From NCBI RefSeq assembly GCF_032854445.1, contig NC_088296.1:23321604-23385603 (forward strand): a stretch of DNA of 64,000 nt. Reading direction: 5' to 3'. This document shows positions 25,440-36,823 of the stretch, one piece after another. The notes beneath the pieces are model-generated. The model had not been told where the DNA came from and made no database searches. It worked only from the letters and a program-made list of their open reading frames with translations. The stretch's first letter is position 1. Every line of letters begins with the position of its first letter. A program made the position numbers and the translations under genes. The stretch is from Liolophura sinensis (lineage: Eukaryota > Mollusca > Polyplacophora > Chitonida > Chitonidae).

Positions 25440-26635
25440 AGCTTAATGAACTTGTACATAACAAAATGCTCGGCAATTCTTATCGAAAAGACTCATACTA
25501 TGGTTTTAAAACGGTTCTACATACTAAGTATGGTGCCAACTACAGTAAGATGAGCAAACTGGATATGAGGCGCGTTGTTTTTTTGTTTTTTTTTCTTCTT
25601 TTTTTCGTCCATTAGTGAAAAATTGCATCTGCATAATAATCCTTGAGAAATCTTGCCTAATTTACTGTTTGGATAATGTTCACCCACAACTTACCTCTTA
25701 AAAGCGAATATCTTCAGATTTCTTGAACAACGTTTTGGGTGGAACGCTCTAAAAGTAGCTGGTTATCCCTAGACAATCTTCTACAAGTGACAGTTACATG
25801 TTAATCACAAGAACCTTTGGACAGTACAGTCAAGTCTTTGTCAAGTCATATGAAAATGCCACTGAACTAGCAGTCATGTAAGATTTTCTAATTTATCCAT
25901 TGTAAACAATGACATCATATTGGGATTTTGCGACTTGATAATTGGAGATTGCTAAACTACTACATAAAAATGCACTTGTTCCATCAATACATTAACAGAA
26001 TGGAAGCTCATACAAATTATTTCTTTATGGATGTAGCATTCTTTCATGAAGACGATCCTATGCTATGGAGAAGCCAGGGCTCATTCATTGTTTTGATGAT
26101 GACTCTGTATCCTTGATGTTGCTAGAATATAAGGTTCATGAAACATTATAGGGCGAGCAGTGGATATCAGGTAACATCAGGTAACAGGACTTGGAACATG
26201 GATAAATTGGAAAATCTTACATGAGTGCTAGTTCAGTGGCATTTTCATAGGACTTGACAAAGACTTGACTGTAGTGTCCAAAGGTCCTTGTGATTAGCAC
26301 GTAACTGTCACTTGTAGAAGATTGTCTAGGGATACACCAACTACTTCCACAGCATTCCACCCAAAACGTTGTTTAATAGATTTCAGGATATTCGCTCTGA
26401 AGCGGTAAAACTTGTGAGTGCACACAATCCCAACAGTAAATTAGTTAAGATGTCTCAAGGATTATTATGCAGATGCAGTTGTTCACTACTGGACTAAAGA
26501 GAAATCAAAGGACCTCCTATCCCGTTTGCTCAGCTTGGTGTAGTTGGCACCATACTTAGTACTTAGAGGGGTTTTAAAACCATAATACAAGTCTTTTCGA
26601 TAAGAATTGCTGAGCATTTTGTTTTGTATAACTTC
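25440..26635. repeat. large inverted repeat (palindrome) in the array
   Basis: The interval from about 25,440 to 25,900 is repeated in opposite orientation at about 26,199-26,635, with roughly 300 bp between the arms. Shared landmarks are the CCCTAGACAATCTTCTACAAG stretch, the AATTTATCCAT end, the TTTTAAAAC box and the CTTTTCGATAAGAATTGC box. The arms diverge by scattered substitutions and small indels. The right arm belongs to the inverted block that continues to about 27,838. Confidence 0.8.
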
Positions 26636-27838
26636 TAACAATTGGAGACGGGTGCTGATGTCAGTGTACAGGATAAGGTACGTGATATACTAATGTTAGG
26701 CCACCCACAACACTTGACGAGAGATGGTCCTCTGGACATCTGCACGTTGTATTTTAAGACCTGTAGTAAGTACCAAACCCACTGGCCCAAACTAAGAAAA
26801 ATATTACACAGAATATAATAAGTGTGAATATTTCAAACGTCCATCATAAGATAGACGATGCATATTTTAAAACCAGTTCTTGTAGAACGGTGATGTAAGT
26901 TACGTGACTTAATGACCTTTTACGGCGTTAGTTCTTAGGCAGGCAATGTATTATACTATGAGCTCTGGCATATTTTAATGAATTTTACTTCTTGAAAACC
27001 CCTGGAAATATTTCAAATATTTCTGCGAACTTAAAAATAAAACAGGGTAAATTTACGTACGGTTTTAAAATCAAAATATGAGTCTTTTCGATAAGAATTG
27101 CCGAGTATTTTGTTGTGTATAAGGTTATTAAGCTATTAAAGCCAAAACATATCAATGAATAAAAAAAGTCCGCTGGACATGAGTTGTTTTATTAATCTAC
27201 TGTTCAATAAATCCAACTTTTGACCTGGATGAATATTATATGATGACATTATACAGCGAAGAAAAGTGTTTTTCCATTTGACGATTGTGGAAAATGAGGC
27301 CATTGTGTATGGGTGCCTGTGATATACAGACACATTGACATAGTGAATACAAAAAGCAAACTGGAAAATCAGTACATTGAGAAGTGAAATGAACACGCTT
27401 CTGACCAATTCTAGCCGCATATAAATGTCAACAACGCCTTACACGATTGGGTGTTTATTCAAACTCATAAAATATGAACATGTTTGTAGGATCAGTAGAA
27501 GTAAATTAAGACGTGATAGTCCTTCGGCAATGTTGGCTTTCTAACACATTAAGTAAAAGTAAGTATATCGTGAATCCCGAGTTAATACTTTGATAAAACC
27601 AATTTAAAAGGATGGTTTGTATTTTTGATGAAGCAAAATAATACAGCAGTCCACATTTTTTGTGCTCTGTTAGGAGAATATTTGCTTGACCTGTACGTTT
27701 ACATGCAAGACTTTTAAGGTTTTTACCTGCGTTGATCACATTTAACCAAGAGCTTAAATGCTCAGGTGTTTCCTTTTTTTATTTACACCCCTTATTACTT
27801 TGAGTTAAGGTATATTACTTAGGAGAGCTTACTTACCT
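25901..27838 (-). repeat. inverted array segment
   Basis: All array landmarks here run opposite to the rest of the array. The ankyrin exon remnant reads on the plus strand, while the ATGCGGCTAGAATTGG block reads on the minus strand near 27,420. The segment ends near 27,838, where normal orientation resumes with TTGGTGTTTGGCGGG. It is an inversion or inverted duplication of one long unit that also lost part of its exon. Confidence 0.78.
26641..26677 (+). pseudogene. truncated ankyrin exon, inverted copy
   Basis: About 37 nt on the plus strand encode the last part of an ankyrin repeat (TGADVSVQDK) followed by an intact donor GTACGTGA. The 5' two thirds of the exon and the acceptor are missing: the sequence upstream of 26,640 is the unrelated CTTTTCGATAAGAATTGC box. 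Since it points opposite to the other exons it could not be part of the same transcript. Confidence 0.8.
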
Positions 27839-28820
27839 CTTGGTGTTTGGCGGGTAGATTTCAATTACCAGTCTTCTTGAATGAAAGTCAAAAATATGAT
27901 CAAAACTTTGCTATGACGCAGTTTTCAGGCATATAGATCTCAGGTAAGGAAATGACACGAACGCTTACCTACCTCAGTTAATCTACCTTAACTCGCTGTA
28001 ATAATGAGTGTGAATAAATAAGTACACACCAGAGTAATTAAACTATTGATGCACTGTTGTCAACTGAGCCGAAAATCTTGAAAATTTTAAAAGTAAATGT
28101 ACAGGTCATCCGAATATTCACATATGAGTGTACACGAAATAGAGACAAAATGTGGACTGCTGTATTTTTTTTTGCTTGATCAAAAACACAAATCATCCTT
28201 TGAAAATGATATTATTAAATTACTAACTGGGGGTTCACCATGTACTGACTTTTCTCTTGCTTTTTGTAATTTGCTCAAAGCCTTATACATGTTGAAAGGT
28301 GATTATTCATTTAATGAAAATATGCCCAAAAGGTACCATTGCAGAAAGGCTATCACGTCTTAACTTACTTCTACTGATCCTGTAAACATGTTCATATTTT
28401 ATGAATTTGAATAAAGACCTCAACGTGTAAGGCGTTGTTAACATTTATTTGCGGGCAAATGGGCAGAAACGTGTTCATTTCACATCTCAATGTATTGACT
28501 TTCCATTACGTCTTTTAATGAAACTATGTCTATGTACCACTATATCACAAACACACATACATACTAACAAAGCACTATCTCCCGTCTACAAAAATAAGAT
28601 TATAAAATATGCGCCGTATTTCTAAAGATGGAAGTTTAAAATACTTGCACTTATTTTATCCTATGTGGAGCAAATTTATTTAGTTGCAGCCAGTGTTTCT
28701 TTAGGGATTTTTTTTTGCCTAGCACAAGTCTTGATGTACAGCGTTCAATTGTAAACTACATAACAGAGCACCATTTTTCGTCCAGTATTGTGGCCAGCGT
28801 CAAAGCCACACATCAGGCAC

Positions 28821-28919
28821 GTTTCGTGTATTATGGCATTGACACACATCTCCAGCAGCAAACAAGCAATAACCACACTGGTTTTAATGAGCTGCACAGT
28901 ACAAAGTTGTTCTCCCATC
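28821..28919 (-). pseudogene. decayed ankyrin exon
   Basis: The minus strand still shows DGRTTLYCAA at the start and LLLEMCVNA near the end of a 99-nt window at the expected place in the unit. However, the acceptor CAG is CAT, there is an in-frame stop after the AAH position, and the donor end is unrecognisable. It marks the degraded edge of the array. Confidence 0.7.
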
Positions 28920-28999
28920 ATGTGCAAAGTAAATATAATGTAATACTTAAAATGCTTCTTCAGTAAAAATGCTGTTAATGACAGATCATCTGATAATGA

Positions 29000-31482
29000 G
29001 CCTAGTTACATTAATCATACGAGGAATGTAAAAGTAATGCTATTGTGGGCTGTTTTGGTGGCGTACCTGGCATACCATTTGGGCTAAATTTGCATTTCCC
29101 GGCCGATCAACCCAGAACGTGGTATAGATAGCGTGACGTCACTAGAATACAGCCGATTACCATCTGCAGATGGCAAAATGGAGGTTATGCTACTAAAAAG
29201 ACCCCATTGATCCTTCTTATGAGGCACTTGTTCAATATTTTGAAGAAGAGGGCCCAAACAAATTCTAGTTTAATCTCTCAGCAACGATCACGTCAACACG
29301 TCTGCTCCCATAACCACCACTAAATATCTGCACGTTTCTGGCACTCCATTTAGGTAATTATATCTTTATGAACCATTTTTACAATTTAAGATCTGTTTTA
29401 ACGAGATAATCTGTGAATTTTTGATTACTTCTTTGCGACTATTTTCTGTTTCACACAACCAGATATAAACATGGTAGCTGAGATGATGACGTGGAATTGA
29501 ACCTTTGAAACGTCTGGTTTTACAGGCAAAGGAAATTTAATTTAGCTCAGTTCTCCTTTCTGCATATCAGTCTTCTGTTTTATATATTTTGCTTTATAAA
29601 ATGGAGTAAAACGATACCAGTTCGGCATTCGACATGTTGTGTAGACCTACTGTTGCATCGCTCATTTTCGTCAAACGAGATAAGTGAAAAGCTATCCATC
29701 CTTACTGTATATTGGCAGGGTAATGGCCATATTTTATGAATTTAAATAAAGACTTGAGTGTGTAACGGATTGTTGACGTTTAAATGCGGCTGGAAATGGG
29801 TATGTAATGAGCATGTTCTTTTTAACTTCTCAATGTACAGATTTCCCAGTTTACCCTTAAAAAAAAGTATGTGTATGTGTCTGTATATCACATTCACTCA
29901 TACACACGGGCGTTATTTTCTACAGCTGCCAAACGGATAAACGCCTTTCTTAACTGTATAATATCACAATGTAATATTTATTTATTTGTTTTTTTTTAGG
30001 GTGAGTTGTTAAAAAAAAACAACAGGATCAACCGGGGAAAATTCTGTCCGAAATAAATTACCAGTGGTATAACACGTTGCTCTGCGGGGAAAACTTACAG
30101 ATGTGCAATGGTGGTTGGTCAGTAAGCTCGGACAGCGACTTATTTATCTCAGGAAACATCATTGGTCAATTGTAGCAACGGTTACATAACCAGTCTGTAA
30201 GCGTGAACCATAAACCCTTTACCTTATTCTGGGCGTTGACGCTTGCAGCCAACTGGACCATTTGCCGCACGAAATCCACACAACTGAACGTCATCTTCCC
30301 ATAGCACACATCCTATGAGGATATTACACAACGATAACCTTGTTTGTAAACCAACCAGCTCCCTCTTTTTCTGTCCGCAGAGAGGTTTCAGTGAATTGAC
30401 CTCAAGAAATTAAACACATTTGTGGAAGACAAGTGGTCTTTAAACGTTAGACAGACAATAGACTACGCGAGCAGCGCCAAATAACCGTTTGTTGTCGCCA
30501 ATTCTCCACAAGGAGACAAAGTGCGGGTATCTACATATTGCCTCTCGATGATGGTTACTGAACCCGCACTGTGTGTGAACACACACCATCGAAAAGAACA
30601 CCATTAAAATAGACTACGACCTGACGTCCCTTCCATGGTTGTAAAGTATCATATCTAGGTACTATGTATATACGTGTACAAGACGGCTAAAATATATGGT
30701 ATAAGTACGACTAAAAGCTATGGAATATGGTATAGACAGCTGTCAAAACATTTAAATTCTTTATTATGGTGAGAGAAATTGTTACATAAACGTAGACACT
30801 ATTGATTTACAAACTGAAATTGTGTATGAGCCTTATAATATTGTACGATTTTCTATGTGCAGAATAGCCATTTCTAGACATCGCTGTCATTGTCGCTATA
30901 TGACTGTCAAATTGTTAAGTACGACGTAAAATCCCAAGCATACATACTCTGTACGTTTGCTGTTCCATTGTTCATCTAGATATGGGGTAATTGCGTCAAC
31001 AGTCTCTCGGGAAAATATGTCTGTAAAACCGCAAGGTATAAAGCAGACCTCTGTACAGTCGCTTCCACGATTACTCCTTCATTTTCCACTGGGTTCCAAC
31101 CTATGTAGTGATAAACAAAATTCAGAAACTGTAATGTATACGGTTTCCAAAAAGGCATATGCTGATAAATTTCGTTATCTGAACATATAACAAAATTCGC
31201 CGAGAAGATAAGCCTGACGATAGAGACGGCGAGCACTCATGAAATTACGTTCTTATGTAAGCCAGTTAAAGCCATCATCGTGCTATCGTTTCATTACCCA
31301 ATGGTAGAACGGTAGAAAACAAAAACGAAGAAAGGATGGAACGTAGCGATGGAGTGACAGCGTGAATCGACAGAACGATGGAGTAAAGCGATGACACGAT
31401 ACTCCACAGCGCTAACAACAGCTTTTATTGAAGGAAAAATCATGTGAAATACAAACATGAAGGAAGTTTCCCTCTTCTCGAG
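29000..31482. other. host DNA between array and Polinton, no convincing gene
   Basis: The left part holds decayed array fragments (a unit head at 29735-29980). Between 29,085 and 29,600 the sequence is non-repetitive; it contains a CRE-like TGACGTCA near 29,132 and a short open stretch (DPSYEALVQYFEEEGPNKF, about 29207-29267) that I cannot assign. A SINE-like tail (TTAAGTACGACGTAAAATCC) lies near 30,913. From 31,310 to 31,400 short CGATGGAGTRA motifs recur. No tRNA or rRNA was seen. Confidence 0.5.
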
Positions 31483-31488
31483 CCTTGA
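31483..31488. other. target-site duplication, left (CCTTGA)
   Basis: CCTTGA flanks the left terminal repeat and is repeated at 46632-46637 beyond the right terminus. The last A could also belong to the element, leaving a one-base ambiguity. Confidence 0.75.
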
Positions 31489-31650
31489 GTAGTGGAGGGA
31501 AGGAGGGTTCTGGCACACCCTCCATTTAGTAAATAGAGGCCCCCAGCCCCTATTCCCGGCGAGGTCCAGAAGTTCTAGTATAGGGGAGTATAGGTTCTGG
31601 CACAACCCCCCCTTGGGGCCCTCCCCATAACAAATAGAGGCCCCCAGCCC
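31489..31650 (+). repeat. left terminal inverted repeat of Polinton
   Basis: About 162 bp beginning GTAGTGGAGGGAAGGAGGGT match the reverse complement of 46461-46631 with few differences, chiefly in a C-run. It is built of two sub-repeats, each with a TTCTGGCACA box and an AAATAGAGGCCCCCAGCCC box (about 31507-31549 and 31590-31650). Confidence 0.92.
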
Positions 31651-31724
31651 AATCTGGAGCTCTATTAGACATACCCATTGCTCAGATATGCTTCTACACC
31701 AATTGTGTATACAACAACAACAAC

Positions 31725-32003
31725 ATGCCAAAGGGTTATAATAATTGCGGGTGGCTACCCATAGCCTCCACGGAGCTCTGTGGTAAGAGTTGTCTGGGGG
31801 AGTACTGTGGGGTTCACCTAAACCGTCTGCGCAAGGGTCTTGGTACCCTGCCATGTATTAGCTGTGGTCGGGGTGTTAAAAACCGATTTCGGCTTTGCAT
31901 GGCCTGCGGATATAATAGGGTCCAGACGCGTGAAAGACAGCGGAGGCTCAATACTTTCTTGGATGAGTTCAAACGGCTGGTGGCTATCGAAATTTACAAT
32001 TAG
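31725..32003 (+). CDS. small cysteine-rich protein of Polinton
   Basis: An intact 92-codon frame starts with ATG at 31725, just inside the left terminal repeat. It encodes a basic protein with two Cys clusters: CGKSCLGEYCGVH near residues 19-31 and CISCG...CMACG near residues 44-61. These look like a small zinc-binding fold. A C-terminal basic/helical segment follows (RVQTRERQRRLNTFLDEFKR). I recall similar small Cys-rich proteins at this place in invertebrate Polinton-like elements, but the function is unknown; nucleic-acid binding is a guess from the charge. It is one of the few unbroken genes of the element. Confidence 0.7.
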   Translation: MPKGYNNCGWLPIASTELCGKSCLGEYCGVHLNRLRKGLGTLPCISCGRGVKNRFRLCMACGYNRVQTRERQRRLNTFLDEFKRLVAIEIYN

Positions 32004-32045
32004 AGAGTTGCTGTTATTAGTATAATGATGATATAGGCGCGTACA

Positions 32046-35000
32046 ATGAGGCACCATCAAAAAGCGCGAGCACTACGGGAGGAGTTTGAGACGCTCCTAG
32101 GTGTGCGGCCCAAGTACCCACGGTCCCGCACTGCTTTGGAGAAACTGCAAGGGATCCTCGACAGGCATAAAACGGCTGTGGCTGAGTTGAAGCGGCTGCA
32201 AGACAGCAAGAACTCCCAAAGTAACGAGGAGTTGAAGCAAGACGTCAAGAACCCCCTCAGTAACGAGGAGTTGAAGCAAGACGTCAAGAACCTCCTCAGT
32301 AACGAGGAGTCGGATGAATTGCTAGGCGGAATACATGGTGAAAAGAAACTAGAATTCACTAACACCGGCCGGGCTATAAGGAATCTTCTCCGGGTCTGGC
32401 AGATGGGCGTACCCGAAGGCGTTTGGACGGACCCAGTAGCCTTCTTAGAAGAAATTCGAGCTATTATTTGCCAGAAGCTAGAAGAAAAGATCCTGGCACT
32501 CAACGGGGTTATGTTCCAACTAGGCCTCAGGGTTCAGTTGCGAAAGGACAACGCCGATGGCAGTGAGGAGTATACCTGCCATGTACTCCACAGCAAACAG
32601 GAGGCCCTCTTAGAGGTTGGTGACATTGACGGGGCTCTAGATAAGGCCTTCTCCACCATCCAGGAGGTGCTGGAAAAATGGACACAGCGAGGGTCAGGGT
32701 GGGTTGTCAATAGCGTGCAAACACTCAGGCTTGACATTGCAAGGTATCAGCCACTGAGAGGGGGGTCCTACATCCCCCTACCTGCAGCTGTGAGTAACAA
32801 GAAAGCAGTCATCAATGTGAAGAACAAAGACGACGACTGCCTCCGATGGGCACTCCGGTCTGCCTTATTTCCAGCCGCCAGAAACCCTCAGTGACCAACA
32901 AAATATCCCACCAATGATGGTCTTGAATTTGGGAGGATCGACGCCATCACGCCCATCTCTCAGATCCCTAAAGTGGATGAAAAGAACGACCTCGCCATCT
33001 ACGTGTTCGGGTGGGACAAGGGCGTGATCGTGCACCGCCTCAGCAAGAAGCCCGGAGACACGCTCCGAATCAATCTGCTGCTGATTGAGAAGGCAGGCAA
33101 ATTCCATTATACGTAGATAAAAGCTCTCGATCGTCTCCTGTTCCAAGAAAGTAAGAAACGAAATCGCAAACACTTCTGCGAGCGCTGTCTACACGGTTAC
33201 ACAAGGGAGGACCTGCTCGAGGCGCATAAGCCGGAATGCCGAGGGATTGGCCAGACGGCGGTGAGGGTTGAAATGCCCCAGGAGGGGGAAAACAAGTTCA
33301 CCTTTCAGAACCACCACAAACAGCTAACGGCTCCGTTCATCATATATGCCGACTTCGAGGCTCTGACCAAAAAGGTTGAAGGCCCGCCGCCCAGCCCCAC
33401 AGAGAGCAGCACTCAAAAGACTCAGCACCACGAGCCCTGCAGTTACTGCTATGTTGTGGTGCGTTGCGACGGCCACACAAAACGCCCCGTGGAATACAGA
33501 GGCCCTAACGCGACGGGACACTTCATCAGTGCTCTCCAACAGGAGGAGCGGGAAATCAAAAATGTTCTAGCCAACCCTATAGCCATGAAAATGACTCCCC
33601 AAAACTGGCAAGCCCACAGCAACGCCACAACCTGTCACGTGTGTGAGAAGCCTCTGGGCGCCGATTCTGTGGTCGATCACTGCCATATCACCGGCAAGTA
33701 CAGAGGCGCGGCCCATAACGCATGCAACCTAAAGTTGCGGCTGGGTCCCAAGACAGCCATACCAGTAGTCTTCCACAACCTACGGGGCTACGACGGGCAC
33801 CTCCTGATGCAAGCCATAAGTAAGGTGGAGGGCCGCATCTCCTGCATCCCCAACAACGCGGAAAAGTATAGCTCCTTCTCGCTGTGGCAGCTCCACTTCA
33901 TCGACAGCGTTCAATTCTTACCGACTTCCCTTGACAATCTGGTTGAGGCCAACAAACCTGAGGCTTTCCACATCACAGCCCGGTATGAGCCCGCCAAAGA
34001 AAAACGAAAGCTACTCATGCGCAAAGGTGTCTATCCCTATGAGTCTATGGACTCCCGGGAGCCTTTCGACGAGTCCAGCCTCCCACCTAAAGAGGCTTTC
34101 TACAGTAAGCTCAAAGTCGGAGGCATTAGCGATGAGGACTACATCCACGCTCAACAGGTATGGAAGGCATTTGACTGCACCAATCTGGGGGGACTGCACA
34201 GACCTTTACTGCCGCACAGACGTGCTCCTATTGGCTGATGTGTTTGAGGCCTTCCGGAAGACTTGTTTACGGCAGTATTTATTGGACCCTGCTCACTACT
34301 TTACGAGCCCAGGTCTCTCGTGGGATGCGCTGTTCAAGGAGACTGGGGTAGAGCTGGAGCTGTTGACCGACTACGACCAACATCTCTTCATTGAGAAGGG
34401 GTTGCAAGGAGGTATCTCCATGGTAAGTAAGCGATACGCCAAAGCCAATAATCCAAAGGTGGAGGGATACCACCCCGAAAGCCCAAACAGCTGCATCCAA
34501 TACCTAGACGCCAATAATCTATATGGCTGGGCTATGAGTCAGTTTTTTCCAACGGGCGGCTTCCAGTGGGTAGGTGACGCCCAGCGTCCTCGGTGAAACG
34601 ATTGCTACCCACCCCCATGACAGTCCTTCCGGTTACATCCTCGAGGCCAACCTAAAGTATCCGGCCGACCTACATAACGCACATAACAGCTACCCATTAG
34701 CCCCGGAGCGTCTGGTGGTCCAGAAGGAGTGGATTTCAAACTATCAGCACAGGCTTCTAGGCAAGAAAGCGCTTACCGAGGTCGAAAAGCTGGTCCCCAT
34801 CCTCCGCGACAAGGAACGGTACATACTGCGCTACCGCAACCTACAGGTGTATCTGTCTCTGGGAATGCGCCTGACAAAGGTTCACCGGGCCCTGAGATTC
34901 GCCCAGAGCCCTTGGATGGAACCCTATATCAGGATGAACACCGAGCTCCGAAAAACGGCCGCGAGTAAATTCGAGAAGGACCTGTACAAGCTAATGAACA

Positions 35001-35821
35001 ACTCGGTCTTCGGAAAAACCATGGAGAACCTCCGGAAGCGTGTGGACGTCAAGCTGGTACGCTCTGGAGAAGACGACAAGCTCCGACGCTTGATAGCCAG
35101 CCGGAGCTTCGCACGGGCAAACATATTTGATGATGACCTCGCAGCGATTTAGATGCACAACACCCGTCTAGTCCTAAACCGACCTATCTACGTCGGTATG
35201 AGCATTCTAGATCTCTCAAAGCACCTGATGTACGACTTCTACTACAACCACATGAAGGCCCAGTACGGAGAGCGCTGCCAGCTCCTCTACACTGACACGG
35301 ATAGTCTGCTACTCGAGATTTAGACTAAGGATGTTTATAGGGATATGGCTGAGAATGCAAACCTGTACGACACCTCAGATTACCCACAAGACCACCCCCT
35401 GCACAGCGTAGCAAATATAAAGGTCTTGGGGAAAATGAAGGACGAGTGCGCGGGGCGGCCGTTCGCCGAATACATTGGTCTGCGCCCCAAGATGTACTCC
35501 ATTCTGGAGGCAGGCGGAGCGAACATTAAGAAGGCCAAGGGCGTGAAAAAGGGAGTTGTGGAAAAGTGCATCTGCCATAAGCAGTACAAAGAGGCCCTCT
35601 TCGAGAAGAAGATCTTCCGACACGGTATGGATGTGCTCTGATCAGAGCGCAACCATATCTATGGGCAGCACCTGAGGAAGGTCTCACTGTTCCCCTTCGA
35701 TAGTAAGCGCTGGATCGCCGAAGATGGTGTCCACACTTTGGCTTACGGCCATAGAGATGCGGCACCCGCAGGATGATGGGCAGGATGGGACATCCTCTTC
35801 GAGGAACTACTAGCGCCGTAG
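32046..35821 (+). pseudogene. protein-primed DNA polymerase B (Polinton POLB), broken
   Basis: The gene would encode a protein of about 1,250 residues that copies the element by protein priming. The N-terminal part (32046-32891) includes a Glu/Lys-rich segment with 13-residue repeats. Exonuclease motif I is YADFEA near 33351; a Cys/His module (CHVCEKP...DHCHITGKYRG...HNACN) lies at about 33637-33735. Exo III YCRTD is near 34210, palm motif A DANNLYGW at 34507, motif B with NNSVFGKT near 35000, and motif C YTDTDS near 35290. Breaks are: TGA 32892, TAG 33114, a frameshift at the G-run about 34186-34192, another near 34570-34600, TAG 35150, TAG 35321, TGA 35639 and TGA 35774. TAG 35819 is probably the true end, overlapping the integrase end by 12 bp. 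Confidence 0.93.
32219..32308 (+). repeat. 39-bp in-frame tandem repeat inside POLB
   Basis: A 39-bp unit encoding SNEELKQDVKNPL is present about 2.3 times in the N-terminal region of the polymerase gene. The copies differ by one C/T. Its length is a multiple of three, so it does not disturb the frame. Confidence 0.9.
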
Positions 35822-36823
35822 AACACCATCCGGGGGAAGCTGAGTATCGGGAGGCACTATAAGCAACTCCTCACGAACGAATCCCCGTCGCGGGCCATCC
35901 GACGTATCGTCTAGATAGTACAGCACGGGTTCATTAGGCTTTGTGACAGAGCATCCAAGCCGATATATCTCTAGAGACCACACAGGATCAGTCGCGCGAC
36001 GGTGGCCGCCCTCCAGCTCTCCAGGCTGATAGAGATAACAAACGCCAACACCCTCGGGGATCTTCCGCTCATGAAGTCCAACGGGACGGCCTGGAACCGT
36101 CGAGGAAGGCTTATGGGGGCACCCCTTTTGCCTTGATGGCGTCTTTCGGCTTTTTACCGATCAGTCTCGTCGTCTCGTTATTCAGAGCGGCCACAACAGA
36201 GGGCAGCCGAGCCACCCATTCAGTAGTTCGGGAGGGAGGCGCATCTCCTGGGCGTACTGATGTCCAAAAAGCCGCTCAGCCAGAGTACGATGGAAACGCT
36301 CCACTATGCCTTGGTCTCGGTGGATATCCACGCGGCCTCGGCGGACTGTGACATCGTGTTTGGCCAGAAGTTGGCTCACCGCACCCATAAACTCGCGCCC
36401 AGGGTCAACTTGGAGAAGCTTCGGCCATCTCAGGGGTCCCCGCTTGTAAATGCAAGAGAGAGCATCAGCGACTTCTTTGGAATCTTTAGTAGCCAGAGGT
36501 TCCGCCTCCTTGTAGCGAGAAGCGACATCAACAACTGTCAGCGCGTACTTATACAGCTTCCGGCCTCGCCGATCATGTGGTAGAAATAGAATATCAGCTT
36601 AGTGGATGTTTTTCGGCGTGGAAACATCGAACATAGGCCTCGGTGTTTTTCTGGGACGAGGCAGGTATATCTGCCAGATAGCCTGCATTTTTAGCCAGGC
36701 CCGGACCATATCTTCGGAGACTTTAGCCGCAGTGGCAAGTTTCTGTATGGCCGCGCGGCCCTTCCAGTACCCACGAGGGCTGTAGTAGATATTTGCCAGG
36801 CGAGCAGACCCCTTACTAGCCAT
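35810..36823 (-). pseudogene. retroviral-type integrase (Polinton INT), broken
   Basis: The gene runs leftward from ATG at 36823 (MASKGSARLANIYYSPRGYW). An N-terminal helical region precedes the rve-type core. The catalytic triad is visible: Asp in ADILFLP (about 36593), Asp in QVDPGREF (36404-36406) and Glu in QGIVERF (36299-36301), a D-34-E spacing. The C-terminal part is readable to a TAG at 35810-35812, including YLYQPGELEGGHRRATDP and PRRGFVREELLIVPP, seen only after changing frame twice. Breaks are a TAA at 36599-36601, a frameshift near 36235 and another near 36111. It would insert the element, producing the 6-bp duplication. It is convergent with the polymerase gene and overlaps its end. 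Confidence 0.9.

Larger units (their letters stand above)
1..29980. repeat. tandem array of ankyrin-exon units
   Basis: Non-identical units repeat across the first 30 kb. Landmarks recur in fixed order: an ATGCGGCTGGAAATGGGCAG block (about 2613, 3823, 6681, 10208, 14342, 21269, 24134, inverted near 27420, decayed near 28450 and 29785), a stretch around CTTATCGAAAAGACTCAT, a GCCGTTCTAYAAGAACTGG block just after the exon's downstream intron, and then the minus-strand ankyrin exon. Short units are about 1.05 kb; long units carry an extra ~1.5 kb without an exon. Units decay toward 28-30 kb. Introns are as similar between copies as exons, which means recent duplication rather than exon selection alone. 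The array runs off the left edge, so total exon number is unknown. Confidence 0.9.

Noticed and set aside
31294-31854. Minus-strand 186-codon frame across the left Polinton terminus.
   Set aside because: It runs through the terminal inverted repeat and the element boundary and has no domain.
32046-36823. Alternative genetic code (UAG/UAA read as Gln) suggested by the many stops at likely Gln positions in the Polinton.
   Set aside because: TAG and TAA also end several genes of the same element (for example at 32003, 37420 and 41147), some stops replace Arg, Trp or other residues, and there are frameshifts as well. Ordinary decay fits better.
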